A stretch of DNA of 64,000 nt from contig CDMY01000356.1 in NCBI GenBank assembly GCA_001179505.1, positions 1-64,000 of the forward strand, in the 5' to 3' direction. How positions within the stretch are numbered: the stretch's first letter is position 1; each line of letters opens with the position of its first letter. Source of the stretch: Vitrella brassicaformis (Eukaryota; Sar; Vitrellaceae). Shown here piece by piece: positions 1-12,291 of the stretch. The notes under the pieces were generated by a model, which was not told where the DNA came from, did not search any database, and saw only the letters and a program-made list of their open reading frames with translations. Both the position numbers and the translations under genes were made by a program.

Positions 1-857
1 CGTCGATCTCCTGATTGTTGACGGCCCGCACCCCCGGCGCCTTGGGCAGCCTCGCCTGCCGCCCACAGGCCATCTTGCACACTGCGCGGCTGGTCCGCTG
101 CCTCGTGTCTGCGCCGTTCTTCGGTCTCACGTTGTTGCCGCTCCTCGGTCTCATGCTGTCGCTGCGCCTCAGTCTCACGTTGTCGCCGCGCCTCGGCCTC
201 ACGTCGTCGTTGCTCCGCGGTCTCACGCTCTCGCCGCGCCTCCTCGCCGCAACGCCCATGACAAAAATCACCGCAGCTCAGGCAAGGGCCGTCCCCTCTC
301 GCCCGCCCAGATCGACGTCGACGGGTACCACATCGGCCGTGGCAGAACTGCCCGCAACTGCCACACCGCCCGGCCACCACATTTCGCGCAGACCGCCGCA
401 GCGAGCGGTCGCGGCACCTCCTAGTGCCCGTACGGCTCGGTTCGTCGAGTCCGTTAGAGCCATCCACATTACCTCCACCCACACGCGTGTCCTCCTCTTC
501 GCCCATGGCGGCCCTCGTGCCGCCCGCGGTGGCCGCGGGGGCGGCCGAGCCGCTCGGCGTGTCGTTCCATGCATCAAGGATATCCCTGGCGTCGTGGAGG
601 CCCTGGGGAGGGGCCGTGTTTGACGGGTCGAAGCCCTCCCGGGAAGTCATGTCGGCCAGGACCTCGAGCCGGCCTGGTGGGGCTCCCTCAGCAGCAATGA
701 GCTCATCCAGAGACGGTTGAGGGCGAGCCGGGGGGGCAACGCGTGGCGGCCTGGAGTTGGAGGGTTTCGCGCCAGGGTGCAGGGTTTTGTGAAACCTGGC
801 CGGCCACAGTCCCAGATGGCGTTTAGCACCTGAGCAGCTGTCGTCAGCAGATACCAT
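1..857 (-). CDS. Cys-rich repeat and coiled-coil protein, partial (3' end off the left edge)
   Basis: A single open frame runs on the minus strand from an ATG at 855-857 to the window edge, about 285 codons without a stop. The N-terminal half is polar and Pro-rich. It is followed by two near-identical Cys/His units, SCGQFCHGRCG and SCGDFCHGRCG, about 22 residues apart, which look like small zinc-binding knuckles. A strongly charged coiled coil follows, built on repeating E-R/Q-R-E-T units, and continues to about position 110. I recognise no family. An in-frame ATG at 504-506 is an alternative start. The first ATG lies only 16 bp from the start of the plus-strand RING gene, so the 5' leaders must overlap or one start is wrong. 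Support for coding is the long open frame and the repeat conservation, not homology. Confidence 0.5.
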   Translation of the reverse strand, partial: MVSADDSCSGAKRHLGLWPARFHKTLHPGAKPSNSRPPRVAPPARPQPSLDELIAAEGAPPGRLEVLADMTSREGFDPSNTAPPQGLHDARDILDAWNDTPSGSAAPAATAGGTRAAMGEEEDTRVGGGNVDGSNGLDEPSRTGTRRCRDRSLRRSARNVVAGRCGSCGQFCHGRCGTRRRRSGRARGDGPCLSCGDFCHGRCGEEARRERETAEQRRREAEARRQRETEAQRQHETEERQQRETEERRRHEAADQPRSVQDGLWAAGEAAQGAGGAGRQQSGDR

Positions 858-873
858 CGCGTCGGTTTCACAA

Positions 874-3259
874 ATGGTGGTCCTTCTCGACCTTCGCGGC
901 CTTCGGCAGACAGTCTACTATCAAATCGAGAGCATGGAAATTGGCATGGAAGCTGCTCTCTTCGGAATCTGCATCTACAGCGTTGTGTGGGCAGGCATCG
1001 CGACTTTCTTTGACATCCCCTTCCTTCCCACGTGGCTCAAATGGACGCTGGCTACTCCCGGCATCCTCTCTCTGCTGGTTTGCGGCGGTTCGGCGGTCGT
1101 TTCGGCGGTGTTGGATTCGGTGGCGACCGTCAGGTGGGTGGGCGAGCTGGAGGATGAGTTTTACGTGAGGGGTGCCTACCTCGGGCCAGTCCTTCGCGCC
1201 TACGTCATCCTCTTCGTCGCGGTTCCAGGCGGCATTGGTGCAATGGTCTACTATGGGCTGCAATGGTGCTCAGAATCCCATGAGTGCATCTCCACCGCCG
1301 CGGCTATTGTGAAGGGCCTTCTAGCTCTGGGCGTGGTTGTCTTCGTGGTCGTTGCTGAGGTGCGTGGGTATCTGTCTACCATAGCCTGGGACCTCCTATG
1401 CGGCCTGCGCGGCCTCCTCGACACAGTCTGTTCAGCCGCCAAAGGGGTGTTTTCTGCGACGAGCCAGCTGGCAGTATGGCTGATGGGTCCTTTCCTGGAC
1501 TCTATGGCGACGAGGCGGGCAGCGCAACGGGCAGCTGAGCTGGCAGCGGAGGAGCGAGCAGCGGAGCGGGCAGCAGAGCTAATACGGCAGGAAGAGGCGT
1601 GCAAGAGGCCTAGGGGCAAGCCCAAACAGCAGCCGAAGACTCCCTCGATCGACACCGCAGCGACGGGTGATGACGGAGGGTCAGAGGTGGCCGCAGACGA
1701 GGGTGATGATAGTGACGAGATGCTCCTCAACTCAGCATTCGCCAGTCAGTGTGTCGGTCGGAAGGAGGGCAAGGCTGCAAAGGCCAAGAAGGACAGGCGG
1801 CCGGACGTCCCGAGACCTGCAACTTCGTTCCGGCCGTCGTGTAGTCTGCAAGCTCGGAGCCAGCCTACGAGGCCTCCCCGTGCGTCAAAGGTGGAGGTAG
1901 TCCCAGCAAGCGGCCCAGCCAACAACCACCGCGCCACACCCAGTCGTCGTCCATCTCACACAGAGCCTGAATCAGCGCGCCCTGCTTTATCCAGCCGTCT
2001 GGCACATTCGGCGGTTGAGTCGGTGCCACACGTAGCCGGCCAACAAGCAAACCTGGGCAGCCCTCCGCCCCTGCCCCCTCGCCCAGCCTACCCTCCCCCT
2101 CCCCCCACCGCAGCCACTCAACCAAAACCACCTGCTGCATCGGCATCCCCGTGTAGATCAGCGGCCACTCAGCCGGCGCGTCAGCCCGGGTCGGGCAGCG
2201 TGCCGCAAGGTCGTGTGAGGAGCGGCCCACCGCCCCTTGTCGAGCCTGTCGGCGTGCCCAGGTGAGAGAGTGCTGCTGATGGTTGAGTTGGGTGGGTGCT
2301 TGACATTTGTGTGCCCGTGTGTGTTGGTTCTTTGCAGGACTGTGGGCGGCCGGTCGGTTGAGGACAGGGCGTCTGGCAGCCAGGGTGGCTCACCTACTAC
2401 TGCGTCTGTCGGGAGTCTATCACAGCATAGCAACGATGGGTAAGAAAATGGAACGGCGCGCCTCTGGTTGTGTCAGTCAGTCTCATCTCTCTCTTCTGTG
2501 TGTGTCGTGTGTCAGCGGGGGTGGTGTCAACAGTGAACGACTAGTGCCGCAGGTGCTCCATCGGCTGCCGTGTCGTCGTCAGGAAGGTACACTCACCGAC
2601 AACACGCAAATGGACACACAAGCGATCGCCGGGTCAAAGACGCACTCTCTCTGTATGTGTCCACCTCACATCAGTGGTCCTTCTGAGGCCGCTTCTGGTG
2701 GCGAGGTGGAGCAAATGCGACGGGAGCTCGAGCAAGTCAAGCGGACGTACGGACAACACAGAACAGACCGTCTTTGCCCACTGAAGTGGCGCTCATCGTT
2801 TGGCGTGTGTTCTGCGTGTGTGTTGTCTCTTCAGTATAGCCATGATGTCCCAACAGCCCTCCTCATCTGTCGCTGCCACCACGGGCACGTGTCTGGGCTG
2901 CTATGGCGAGCACGGACAAGACACGATGATCAAGTTGATGCCCTGCAAGCACATCCCCTACTGTGTGCGGTGCTTCGGCGACTTCAAGAAGACCCACGAG
3001 AAGAATGTGGCGAAGGTCCAGGCAGAGAACGGCAAGATGGAGGCAGGGGAGCCGCTCAAGGACCTGCCGGTGTTTGCCTGCCCTTGCTGCCGCAAGTGAG
3101 TGACTGAGGGAGGGACAGAACAAGACGGACACAAACTGATAGATATCGATGCTTGACGGTACGCATCTTTCTTGTGTGTGTGCACTGCACAGGCCGATAG
3201 AGTTCGCTGGGAGCCGGGAGGAAGTGCGCAAGTGGGTGGAGGACGACTACATGACATGA
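874..3259 (+). CDS. Multi-pass membrane protein with C-terminal RING finger (probable E3 ubiquitin ligase)
   Basis: Five exons join in phase: 874-2261, 2338-2439, 2516-2746, 2835-3095 and 3193-3259. The N-terminal ~170 residues contain about four hydrophobic segments (for example around ALFGICIYSVVWAGIATFF and VILFVAVPGGIGAMVYYGL). An Ala/Glu/Arg coiled coil follows, then a long Pro/Ser-rich linker and a second short coiled coil (QMRRELEQVKR). The C-terminus is RING-like: TCLGC, then MPCKHIPYCVRC, then CPCCRKPI, the C3HC4 order seen in E3 ligases that recruit E2 enzymes. Membrane anchoring plus RING suggests ubiquitination at a membrane; the substrate is unknown. A later ATG at 934 is a possible alternative start. 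The exon 2-3 junction is chosen by phase; a 15-nt shorter acceptor is also possible. Confidence 0.7.
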
Positions 3260-4739
3260 TTTAGGCAGGCACTTCGAAGCGCGACCAGCTCGCAACACTG
3301 AGGTCACTTACTTAGACAGATACGAACGAGTGTAGTTAGTGTGCTGAGTAGTGAGTAGTGAGTGTGAAAGAAAGGAGTCGGTCAGGTGAGTGAGTGTGTG
3401 GCCAGCAGACAGGCGCACAGGCACACCATACATACTGATGCCTGCCTGCCTGGTTTTTCCCATAGATATGCATTCCATTCCATTCCTTGGTGTACGTGGG
3501 TGTTTGGTTTTGTAAGTGCACCTTTCTGTTTCTTTGGGACTGACTGACTGACTGGTGTGCCATGAGACAGATAGACAGACAGACCCACGATGGACGGATG
3601 GATGACTCAGAATGTGATTGTTCCGTCAATGGCGATCGGGGGTTTGTTTAATGGTGTTTGTGTGGCAGGCAGGGATTGCAATTGTTTTGGTCTGAATTGC
3701 TTTCCGTTGACGAATGAGTGGTGTGCCTGCCTACCTGCTTCTTGCCTCTATGTGTGGATAGCTATATATGTGGGTGTGCGTGGTGTCTCCTTCCTTTGTC
3801 GGTCGCTGTGGGGGGTATATGGCTCGACAGAGGAGGAGATGAATGGAATGGATGACTCAGTCAGGGCTGACAGACAGACAGCATAGCGAGAGGGAACACT
3901 GACATTACATTGCACCTGACTGACCTGTATATATCTATTTATACGAACGCCACGCGCCCAATTGAATCTGTCCATCTGCCCTGCCAGTCCTGGCTTCGCA
4001 TACCACACCCGCACACTCACACACACAAATGCACCCACCGTATGTCTGTCTGTGTGCATGGTGTCCGGAGCATCGATCGCATCCATCGTCTGGCGGTCTG
4101 TGTCTTCACCACTGTTTTCGTCTCCCCCTCTCGCGACTGGGAAAAAAAGTGTAATGACAACGGTCACCAGTCACAGCAGGTTGCATTGTAAAAAGTGGCT
4201 GTCGCCATGGCCGTAAGTAGGCATGCTGGCAGGCTGTTGCCGTCCGATACACCCACACGGAGCGGCAAGTAAGTGGCCCTTGTACAAAAACCGCGAAAGG
4301 CGGAAAAACCGCACACACGACTAGAGCTTGTGTTTCTCCCACTCTGCCCACCACCACAAAAACAAGGGTGCCTCTCTGCCCGTCTGACAAACGACGCACA
4401 ACAGACAGACAGACAGACAGACAGGCTAAGACGCATCGACGGGACAGCACAGACAGACAGGCAGACTTCACTACAGACAGACAAACAAACAAGAATGAAG
4501 GACGACCCAAGATGAGCGTTGGTTGGTGTGGATTTGTAATCCAGTTGACCTCACTAGAAACAAACACAGGCCGGGTGGGCGGGCGGGTCAGCACTGACCG
4601 CAGCCACACACCACAACCAAACCACGCACACAACACAGTGGACGGACGGACGGATGGACGGAGGAACATTGGGCAAAAAAGCCTCACACACACATACACC
4701 CTCGGTCGTTCATGCAGCCAATCGGTGTCCCTGACTAAG
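3260..4739. other. Intergenic region, no gene seen
   Basis: Between the 3' ends of the convergent RING and alkylsulfatase genes. It is full of GACA/GACT and CACA/TGTG microsatellites and short AT-rich patches (about 3768 and 3925). No open frame here shows protein-like composition or splice logic. Confidence 0.6.
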
Positions 4740-7700
4740 TCAGTGGCCGTTGGCCATCACGGGCTCTCCGATGGGCTCGTGTGAGGCGATAGGGAAGGAC
4801 GCGTTGGGCTTGTCGAACAGCGACAGGAAGTCCTTCAGCACACCGAAGTCGCCCTCCACAGCGAAGTTGCCTCCAGCCAACACCTCTTCTACCTTCTCGG
4901 GCTCCCCCTTGCTGCACACAACACAACACAACACAACACACAGCACTTGGGAGGTCGGACACACTCACACACATGCACACACACAGAGAGGTGTACCTCA
5001 TGAGCATTTGCTGGAAGGCCGCGCGTGTGGCTATAATCTCGATGGGCTCGTCGGTGTCAGTTCCGAGTGTGTGCCCCTCGTTGTGCGCCAGGATCCCGTT
5101 CCGCACCGCCGCGGTGTACTTGAGGGGCTGCGGGAAGTCGGTGAAGGTCCACTGGATCGTCAGCGACACGCCGAATGCGCGAGGGCCATTCAGCCAAATG
5201 CCGAGAAGGTCAAACACAGTGGGCACATCCATCTGCACACACCACACCCATGCATGAGGCCTGGGGTGTCTTTGTTTGTCTGTTTGATGCATTCAGGTGC
5301 GTAAGTTACTTATGTTACTTACAATGTCGAATTTGACGCCTGATGTGGTGGACAGGTCGCCGCCCTTCCGAGCGGCCTCCCCACGCAGCTCCTGAGCCGC
5401 GCACAGATAGGCATTCCGCCACCTGCATAGCATACACACACAGTTCACCAGCCAGAGCAACCACACCACACGGACAATAAATCCAAACACACACACGCCA
5501 GCCTGCCTCTGTGTGGTGTGATGCTCTCTGTCTGTCGTTGACTGACTGACGTACGTGGCATTCTCTGCCTGGTAGCCCAGCTGTGTGTACGCCTTGGCGG
5601 CCAGCTGGCGTGCTGCGGCATGGTGCGGCAATGCCCAGATGACATGATCCAGCACCTGCACCACCCAACGGTAGTTGCCCTGGTCGAAGTCCGCCTGCGC
5701 CTTGGCCATGACGGCCTCCACGCCGCCCATGTACTCCAGCATCTTGACGCCGCTCTCTCTGCAATGAATGGGACGCACGCAAACGAAGAGATGTGATGTC
5801 TTTCTTGTCGTGTGCAGGTCGATGGTGTGTGAGGTGTACCTACCGTGGCATGAGTGGGTCAAGGTGGCAAGGATTGGCGTCGTACCAACCGAGGTAGAAG
5901 GTGTAGATGCCGCGCACGTTGTGCTTGACGCTGCCATAGTAGCCCCTGCAGTACCACTCGCTTGACAGCGAAGGCGGCAACTCTATCAAATTGGCAATTT
6001 CGACCTAAATCAATCAGGCACAGAGGGAGGGGAGGCATCCTGCCTGCCTGGGTGCCTGCGTCCGTCCGAGTGTCTAAGTCGCCCACCGGTGTGTAGCCTT
6101 GGTTCATGAGCCTGAGCGTCTCGTCGTGCATGTACTTCAAGACGTCGGCCTGCTTGACCAAGCGTAGCAGTACTGGTGATGACGAGGTTGAGTGATTTGA
6201 GTGATTTGAGTGTGTGCCTTGATGCAGGTATCAATTCTCACCTGCTTGGTCAGATAGCCATGCACCTCAGCAGCACCGAACACAGGCGCGTTGTGCCCGC
6301 CACACAATGTCTCCATCTCTGGGAAGTGCTGCAGAGCCGCGCGAAGGCTCAGAGACCACTGCCGGGAGTTGCGCGTCATCGCACCGCTGAACACACACAC
6401 ACACACACACATAAGGATCTCCGCAGCCGCATCGACGTGCATCTATGCGTGTGTGTAGTCGGCTGCAAGATACATCACACACACACCGGATTGTGTAGAC
6501 ATTCTGCAGCGCGCAGTAGGCGTTGTCGGCCACGAAGAAGACCTTGTCCTCAGGCACGTACAGATGCATGTTGGCCGGGGCCTCGCCAGGCGCAATCTGG
6601 AACCACACCTCCAGCCCGTCGATGACGTGCTTCTCAACCCCCTTGATGATGATGGTCGGTGGAATCATCCGCACAGTGCCCGTCTCTGTGGTTTTGCCGA
6701 GGGCGCAGTCCACCATACCTGTGGGGTGGCCTCAGTGCATGCACATATTCATGAATCGGTATTCATGAATGAAGCAGCTAACTAACAGCACGGCATGTGA
6801 TATCGTCGGCCGTGTGACCATACCTGTGGATCCGTGGGGAAGTATGCTGCCGTACATGAACCTGCACACACACGGCATGGCATGGCCGCCGGTGGACTGA
6901 CTGGACACACAGGGTGGTAGGGTTCCTCCGTACCTACCGTGCTCGTCGGCTCATGGCGGGTCCTGCAAAGATGTTCTCACTCACGGCGTGCTCGACGAAC
7001 GTGTCGGGGGCATAGATGGGCAGCGACCGGCGCTCGGCCTCAGCCGCACTCACAACGCCCTCAGCACCTGCAGGCACACGACCAAGCACATTCATTCATT
7101 GCAGCGAGTATTCATTGCATCATCTGCCTGCCTATGTGCTGTGGTTGTGTATGTCACTCACCTCCGAAGTGGTCTGCGTGTGCGTGTGAATAGACCATGG
7201 CCACCACAGGTTTGTCACCCAGATGCTTCCGGACCAACTCCATGTTGTCAGCCGCCTTCTCTGCACTGATGTTGGGGTCGATGATCTGCACACAAGACAC
7301 GCCAGACAGAAAGCATGCAGCCAATCATCATACAGCTGCATGGCCGTGTGGGTGCGTCCCGCCGCTATGCGTCGTCCTCTCTCTCTCCCCCTCTCCCTCC
7401 CTCCCTCCCTCCCTGCTCATTGCATTGCCTCCCTCCCTCACCACATAGCCGGTGTTGGTGATGAGAATGGTCATGTTGCTGAGGGACTGCCCCCGCACCT
7501 GGTACACGTGCTCACTCACACGAAACAGCCCGCGCACGCTGTTCTTGCAGGCCTCACGCCACAAAGCTGCAAGCCAAGCCAAGCCATCCATTGCATACAT
7601 AAGACCACACACGTGTACGTGTAGACACCGACCGCATAGCGTCGCACTCGGACATGCTCACTCACATGGATTGACAGTGGGCGGCACGGCTCCGTCCTTC

Positions 7701-7906
7701 CACACTTGCTTGTCGAACTCTCGGCTCGTCCAGATCTCCCCCGCCCCGTCAGCAGTCCTCACCGTGCAGTCATCGTTCCGTGCCACAAAGCCCTTGTGCC
7801 CGCTCTCGAGATCAGAAGCATCGTGAAAGTTGAGGCCAGACGTGGTGTAGAACGCTGCGTTGGCCTCTTTCGTCGCGGCGGTGGCTGAGTCGACCACACT
7901 CATCAT
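4740..7906 (-). CDS. Alkylsulfatase (SdsA1/BDS1-type metallo-beta-lactamase fold with SCP2-like C-terminus)
   Basis: About eleven in-phase minus-strand exons; the first three are 7666-7906, 7442-7566 and 7162-7285. The first usable ATG pair is 7901-7906; the longer open frame upstream begins at GTG. The metallo-beta-lactamase signature SHAHADHFGG follows VVAMVY. The family blocks APGEAPANMH and CGGHNAPVFG supply later zinc-site residues. After the lactamase part come the family's alpha-helical dimerisation region (ESGVKMLEYMGGVEAVM; YRWVVQVLDHVIWALP) and a C-terminal SCP2-like domain ending PVMANGH. Known members hydrolyse primary or linear alkyl sulfates such as SDS to alcohol plus sulfate. 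No clear signal peptide is seen, unlike some bacterial members. One apparent change is Asp in VADNAY, where relatives usually have Glu. It shares a 245-bp divergent promoter region with the sugar porter. Confidence 0.9.
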
Positions 7907-8151
7907 CTTCAGAAGAAAGGACAGCTCAAGTGGGGCACTGCAGAAGTGAAAGATCTCTCGCTGAAGAATCACGTGGCTGCTGGAAGCAGTGCCAGGTGCC
8001 CTCTTAGGCTGCTCTTTCGTCCTTCTGTTGAGAAATTGAGGTGGCGAGCTTGGTTTGCGAGCTTAGATGCCGAAGAGAAGAGCGCCGAGCAGTGTTGGAG
8101 AGATTGAGAGAGATTGCGAAGAACAGGTTAAGCTTTGGCACAGTGGCGTAG
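7907..8151. promoter_or_regulatory. Divergent promoter region: alkylsulfatase / sugar porter
   Basis: 245 bp separate the two start codons. Two tandem copies of the recurrent element sit here: GCGAGCTTGG at 8044-8053 and TTTGCGAGCTTA at 8054-8065. The motif recurs upstream of other genes in the window. Confidence 0.5.
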
Positions 8152-11063
8152 ATGAGGCTCTTCTGGAGCACACTGCTGATCTCCATCTCCAACTTCAACT
8201 TCGGCTTCAACACGGGCGTCATAGCAGGTACCGGAAGAACGCAGGCGCGGGGTCCGTACGCAAACAACAGCTGATGCGGCACAGTGCACATTGTGTTTCC
8301 TTCAGGCGTGATCTTACTCATCACGGAGGACTTCCCCCAGCTGGCCTCGCCGCTATGGTCCGGCCTTTTCGCCGGCTCCATCCTGCTGGGCGGCATCACC
8401 GGCGCACTGGTGTCGTTCCCCGCCGCCGACCTGATGGGCCGCAGGAAGACGCTCCTGTACACCAACCTGTTCTATTTGGCTGGGCCGGTGCTGTGCAGCG
8501 TGACCCCGCCATGCCCGGCAGACGCTAGCACGGCGACATTTGTGGCCCTCCTCGGCATGCTGCTGGTGACGCGATACCTGACGGGCATCGGCGGTGAGCG
8601 AGGGAGGGATGGGTAGGTGTGATCATTCACGCGCGGCTGCCTGGCCTGTCGTCCGTTTGGTATAGTTGGAGTCACTTGTGCATTGGCGAATCTGTATGTG
8701 TCGGAGATCAGCCCTGCCAAGAAAAGAGGTCAGATGATATGCCCCGTATACATGGCTGGAACAACCAGACACGGACGCCATCAGGCGAATGAATCATCTT
8801 CTCTTGTCTGCTGCTGGGTCAGGTGCATTGGGTGGCATCGCTCCGCTGATGGGCACGTTGGGCATAGTCAGCTCCTACATCGCGTGTGCCCTGCTGCCGC
8901 TGACGGGCCTCAGCTGGCGATTTGTAGTCCTCGTACCGGTCCTCCCTGCACTGCTGCAGCTCTACTGCAAATCGTAAGCCACAGCTCGTAAGGGAACATA
9001 GGATGTGCATGTGTGTCGTGTCCATTTGTCCTCAGCTATCTGTGTGAGTCTCCCCGTTGGCTGCTGATGACCAACCAGCTGCCGCGAGCCATCCAGACGC
9101 TCACATGGCTGCTGGCAGAGGAGCCCTCCCTCTCCCCCTCCCCAGCCCCCCCTCGCCCGGCCCCGTCAGCCGCCCCGCCATCGGGCGCTGACCCCTTCCC
9201 GCACACCAAGCCGCCATACAGATACACGCAGGTCGGCTCACAGGACGACGCGAGCCCCGAGGAGGCAGGCAATGGCATAGGGATCTCGCCGCTCGTGGCC
9301 GTCGAGCTGAGGCGCATTCAGGAGGAGCTGCTGACGCTCAAGAGCCACGCATCCGACCTGAACATTGAGGAGGTTGGCACCGAGAGCGAGGAGCCGTCCC
9401 CCTCACCCAGACCGGCGGCTGCCTCTGACGCCACGTCGAGCACGGGGGCGGCATCCACAGCGGCCACAGCAGCCACAGCAGCGCACCAGCACCAGCAGCC
9501 GCACCAGCCGCCTCAGCGCGCCAAGCGGAAGACCTCTCCCACCCCCACCCCTTTGGGCCACGAGTCCCCCCACGCAGTAGCACTGAGTGGCGACGAGGGC
9601 CCCTCTGCTGGCGTGACGGCCGTGAGACTGCCACCATCAGACAACGGGGTGCTCAGCGGCAGTGACGACACGTCGCCAAGATATAGGGGGGAGCGAGCAT
9701 CTGCAGGCAGCACCAGGTGTTTCGGGCGGCGAGGTCAGAGGGGAGAGGCGGGTGGGAGCGGCGTCGGCGGCCGGGAGCGTGTGCCCAGCGGGCAGGTGGA
9801 GGAGAGGGTGCGGATGCGCGAGGTGTGGAGCGCCAAATATCGGAGGCCGCTCTTCGTGGCCATCGCACTCAACGCTCTGCAACAGGTGAGTGAAGTGAGT
9901 GGACATCCCTTTCATGTATGTACGTCGTCCTGTCATCTATCTGATATGTGTGTGGGCAGCTTTCCGGCATCAACGCGATAGTCTATTACGCCCCCGAGGT
10001 GTTCAACAGGGTGGGGTTCGACAAGACGACCAGCGTTCGAGTGACGGCCGTCGTGGCCTCCTTCCAGCTGGTGATGCTCTACCTGGTCGTCAAACTCATC
10101 GACAGAGTCGGCCGCAAACCCCTAGCATACCTAGGGCTCACAGGCATGTCAGTCAGCCTGCTCCTCATCGCACTCGCATTCGCCATCGAGCCACCCCTCA
10201 ACCCCCCGCACGGGCCGCACCCGCACCCACTCACCTCGGTCCACCTGCACACCAACATGACGGCCATCGTGCCGACTGAGAACGGCACTTTTTCGTCGGG
10301 GCTGAAAGGGCTGCCGCCACTGCGGGTCGGTGACCTTGAGATGCTGGCGGGGGTCGGCAATGGGACAGGGAAGGAGAGCGATGGTGATGGTCTTGGGTAT
10401 GAGGGAGGTCTGCTTGGGGCGGTGGGTGAGTTTGTGGGTGCGTCGGCTCTGGCGGTGGTGGGGGTGCTGTCGATGAAACTCTTCTTCTCGCTGTCACTGG
10501 GTGAGCGACAGGGTGGGGGGTGGGGGAAGGGTGGGTGAGGGGATGGCTGACATGTGAGCCTCCCTGTGTTGTGTGGTGTTGTGTCGGTATTGTATTGTGT
10601 TGTGTGCAGGTCCTTTGCCGTACATCATAACAACGGAGCTCTTTCCCAGCCGCGTGCGGGCAGCTGGAGGTGAGCAAGACAAGACCACACCGCATACCAT
10701 CTATCTTTGTGGCCTGCGTCTCTCTGCCCACTGGTTTTGTCTGTATGTATTTGTCTGCATGTAATGTGTGTGTTAGTGTCGTCGGCGTGGGTGTTCAACT
10801 GGCTGTTCAACTTCGTGGTGACGTTCGCCACCCCCAAGTGCCTGGAGGTGGTGCCCTCCCTCACCTTCGTCTCATTCGCCGTCTTCGCTCTCCTCTCACT
10901 GCCATTCATCATGCTATATCTGCCTGAGACAAAGGTAGGTCCGCACACACGTACACACACAGCTGTGGGGAGACAGACAGATTGGTTGGCCGTTTGTTCT
11001 CGCGCTGGCTGTGTGCAGGGCAAAACGTTAGAGGACCTCGGGAGAATGACGGCCAAGTCATGA
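8152..11063 (+). CDS. MFS sugar porter (hexose transporter-like)
   Basis: Nine exons join in phase: 8152-8227, 8306-8593, 8666-8728, 8823-8973, 9036-9885, 9960-10500, 10610-10669, 10777-10934 and 11019-11063. Sugar-porter signatures appear in order: FGFNTGVIAG in TM1, DLMGRRK in loop 2-3, CESPRWL after TM6, QQLSGINAIVYYAPEVF in TM7, DRVGRKP in loop 8-9, and PETKGKTLEDL after TM12. The central cytoplasmic loop in exon 5 is unusually long (roughly 250 residues, Pro/Ser/Ala-rich), and a second Gly-rich insertion lies near 10200-10440. The start at 8152 is chosen because it reads straight into the TM1 motif; a different-frame ATG at 8067 does not. Substrate is probably a hexose by family; the true specificity cannot be read from sequence. 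Confidence 0.9.
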
Positions 11064-11413
11064 TGCATGGATGGATGGATGGATGGAATTGTGTGTGCCT
11101 GGACGGCGGTGTATGTGTGTGTGTGTGTGTGTGTGTGTCATGGTGTGTAGCATGTGTACAAAGAGAGCAATTCGGTGTGTCGGTGTCTGTCTGTCTCTGT
11201 GGTTGGGCCAGCCAGACATGATTGATGTATGTGTTGGATGCCTCCCTCTTTCGCGCGAGAGATGTAGAGTAAGGACATACATGTCTTTTGTGTGACTGGC
11301 TTGACTTGTGCTGTGCTGCCAGTGTGCTGCCAACGGATTGTTACACCAGCTACGACCACCTCACTCCCACCATACAGGCAGGTCTGCCCATTCCACATGC
11401 ATGCAGGTTCGTA

Positions 11414-11451
11414 TCTGTAAAGGATCGTTGAACCAGCCGCCCATCCACCCA
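11414..11451 (+). repeat. Imperfect direct repeat, copy 1 (second copy 13287-13324)
   Basis: The two copies share the core GATCGTTGAACCAGCC (11423-11438 and 13296-13311) followed by a CCCATCCACCCA tail, with a few mismatches before the core. They bracket the small secreted gene and the N gap. Confidence 0.6.
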
Positions 11452-11600
11452 TCGCTCCTTTCACCATCCACACACACGTCCATGAATGGTGGATTCGATG
11501 CATCCTACCATCCGGTCAGCCGCGCAACTTATGGACAAGGCAGCCAGGCACCCATGCAGCGAACGAATCCATCTGTGTTGTGTTGTTGTGTATGTGTGAC

Positions 11601-11900
11601 NNNNNNNNNNNNNNNNNNNNNNNNNNNNNNNNNNNNNNNNNNNNNNNNNNNNNNNNNNNNNNNNNNNNNNNNNNNNNNNNNNNNNNNNNNNNNNNNNNNN
11701 NNNNNNNNNNNNNNNNNNNNNNNNNNNNNNNNNNNNNNNNNNNNNNNNNNNNNNNNNNNNNNNNNNNNNNNNNNNNNNNNNNNNNNNNNNNNNNNNNNNN
11801 NNNNNNNNNNNNNNNNNNNNNNNNNNNNNNNNNNNNNNNNNNNNNNNNNNNNNNNNNNNNNNNNNNNNNNNNNNNNNNNNNNNNNNNNNNNNNNNNNNNN
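11601..11900. other. Assembly gap (300 N)
   Basis: A run of exactly 300 N, flanked on the right by about 22 C followed by a CT repeat. The round length suggests an estimated gap that failed in a simple repeat. Confidence 0.98.
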
Positions 11901-12001
11901 GCCCCCCCCCCCCCCCCCCCCCCTCTCTCTCTCTCTCCTCCCCCCTCTGTCTACCTAGCTACCGAAATGCACACGGTCGTTCTCTAAACACTGGTTTCAA
12001 T

Positions 12002-12254
12002 TCAGTCACGGTAAAAATATTCATCCTCCGTCTGCAAGAGACACCACACACACCGCGCACACACAACAGGCGGGAAGTCATCAATTGACAAGCGGGGGCG
12101 CTCTCACTTACCACACATAACCCCTTGTCGCAAAGGCATTTGCCTCCGGAGTAAACACCGCACTGAGCTCCATACACCTTCTGAATTCCATCCTCCTTCC
12201 CCTGGTTCCCCTGGCAGACGCCGTTGTTGTACGCAATCGTGCACTCTGACACAC

Positions 12255-12291
<37 letters not shown>

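Larger units (their letters stand above)
11064..12001. other. Intergenic region with microsatellites and assembly gap
   Basis: Holds ATGG and TG repeats, a sequence at 11414-11451 repeated at 13287-13324, the N gap, and a C-tract plus CT repeat right after the gap. No gene recognised. Confidence 0.6.

Noticed and set aside
2551-2586. Extra small exon in the RING gene between acceptor GCCGCAG and donor GTACAC
   Set aside because: It breaks the frame; one continuous exon 2516-2746 keeps phase with both neighbours.
4106-4699. Minus-strand open frame in the intergenic region
   Set aside because: Composed of translated GACA/TGTC microsatellites; no protein-like character.
8067-8528. Plus-strand open frame overlapping the sugar porter start
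   Set aside because: It reads out of frame through the TM2-3 exon; the ATG at 8152 gives the FGFNTGVIAG motif and correct phase.
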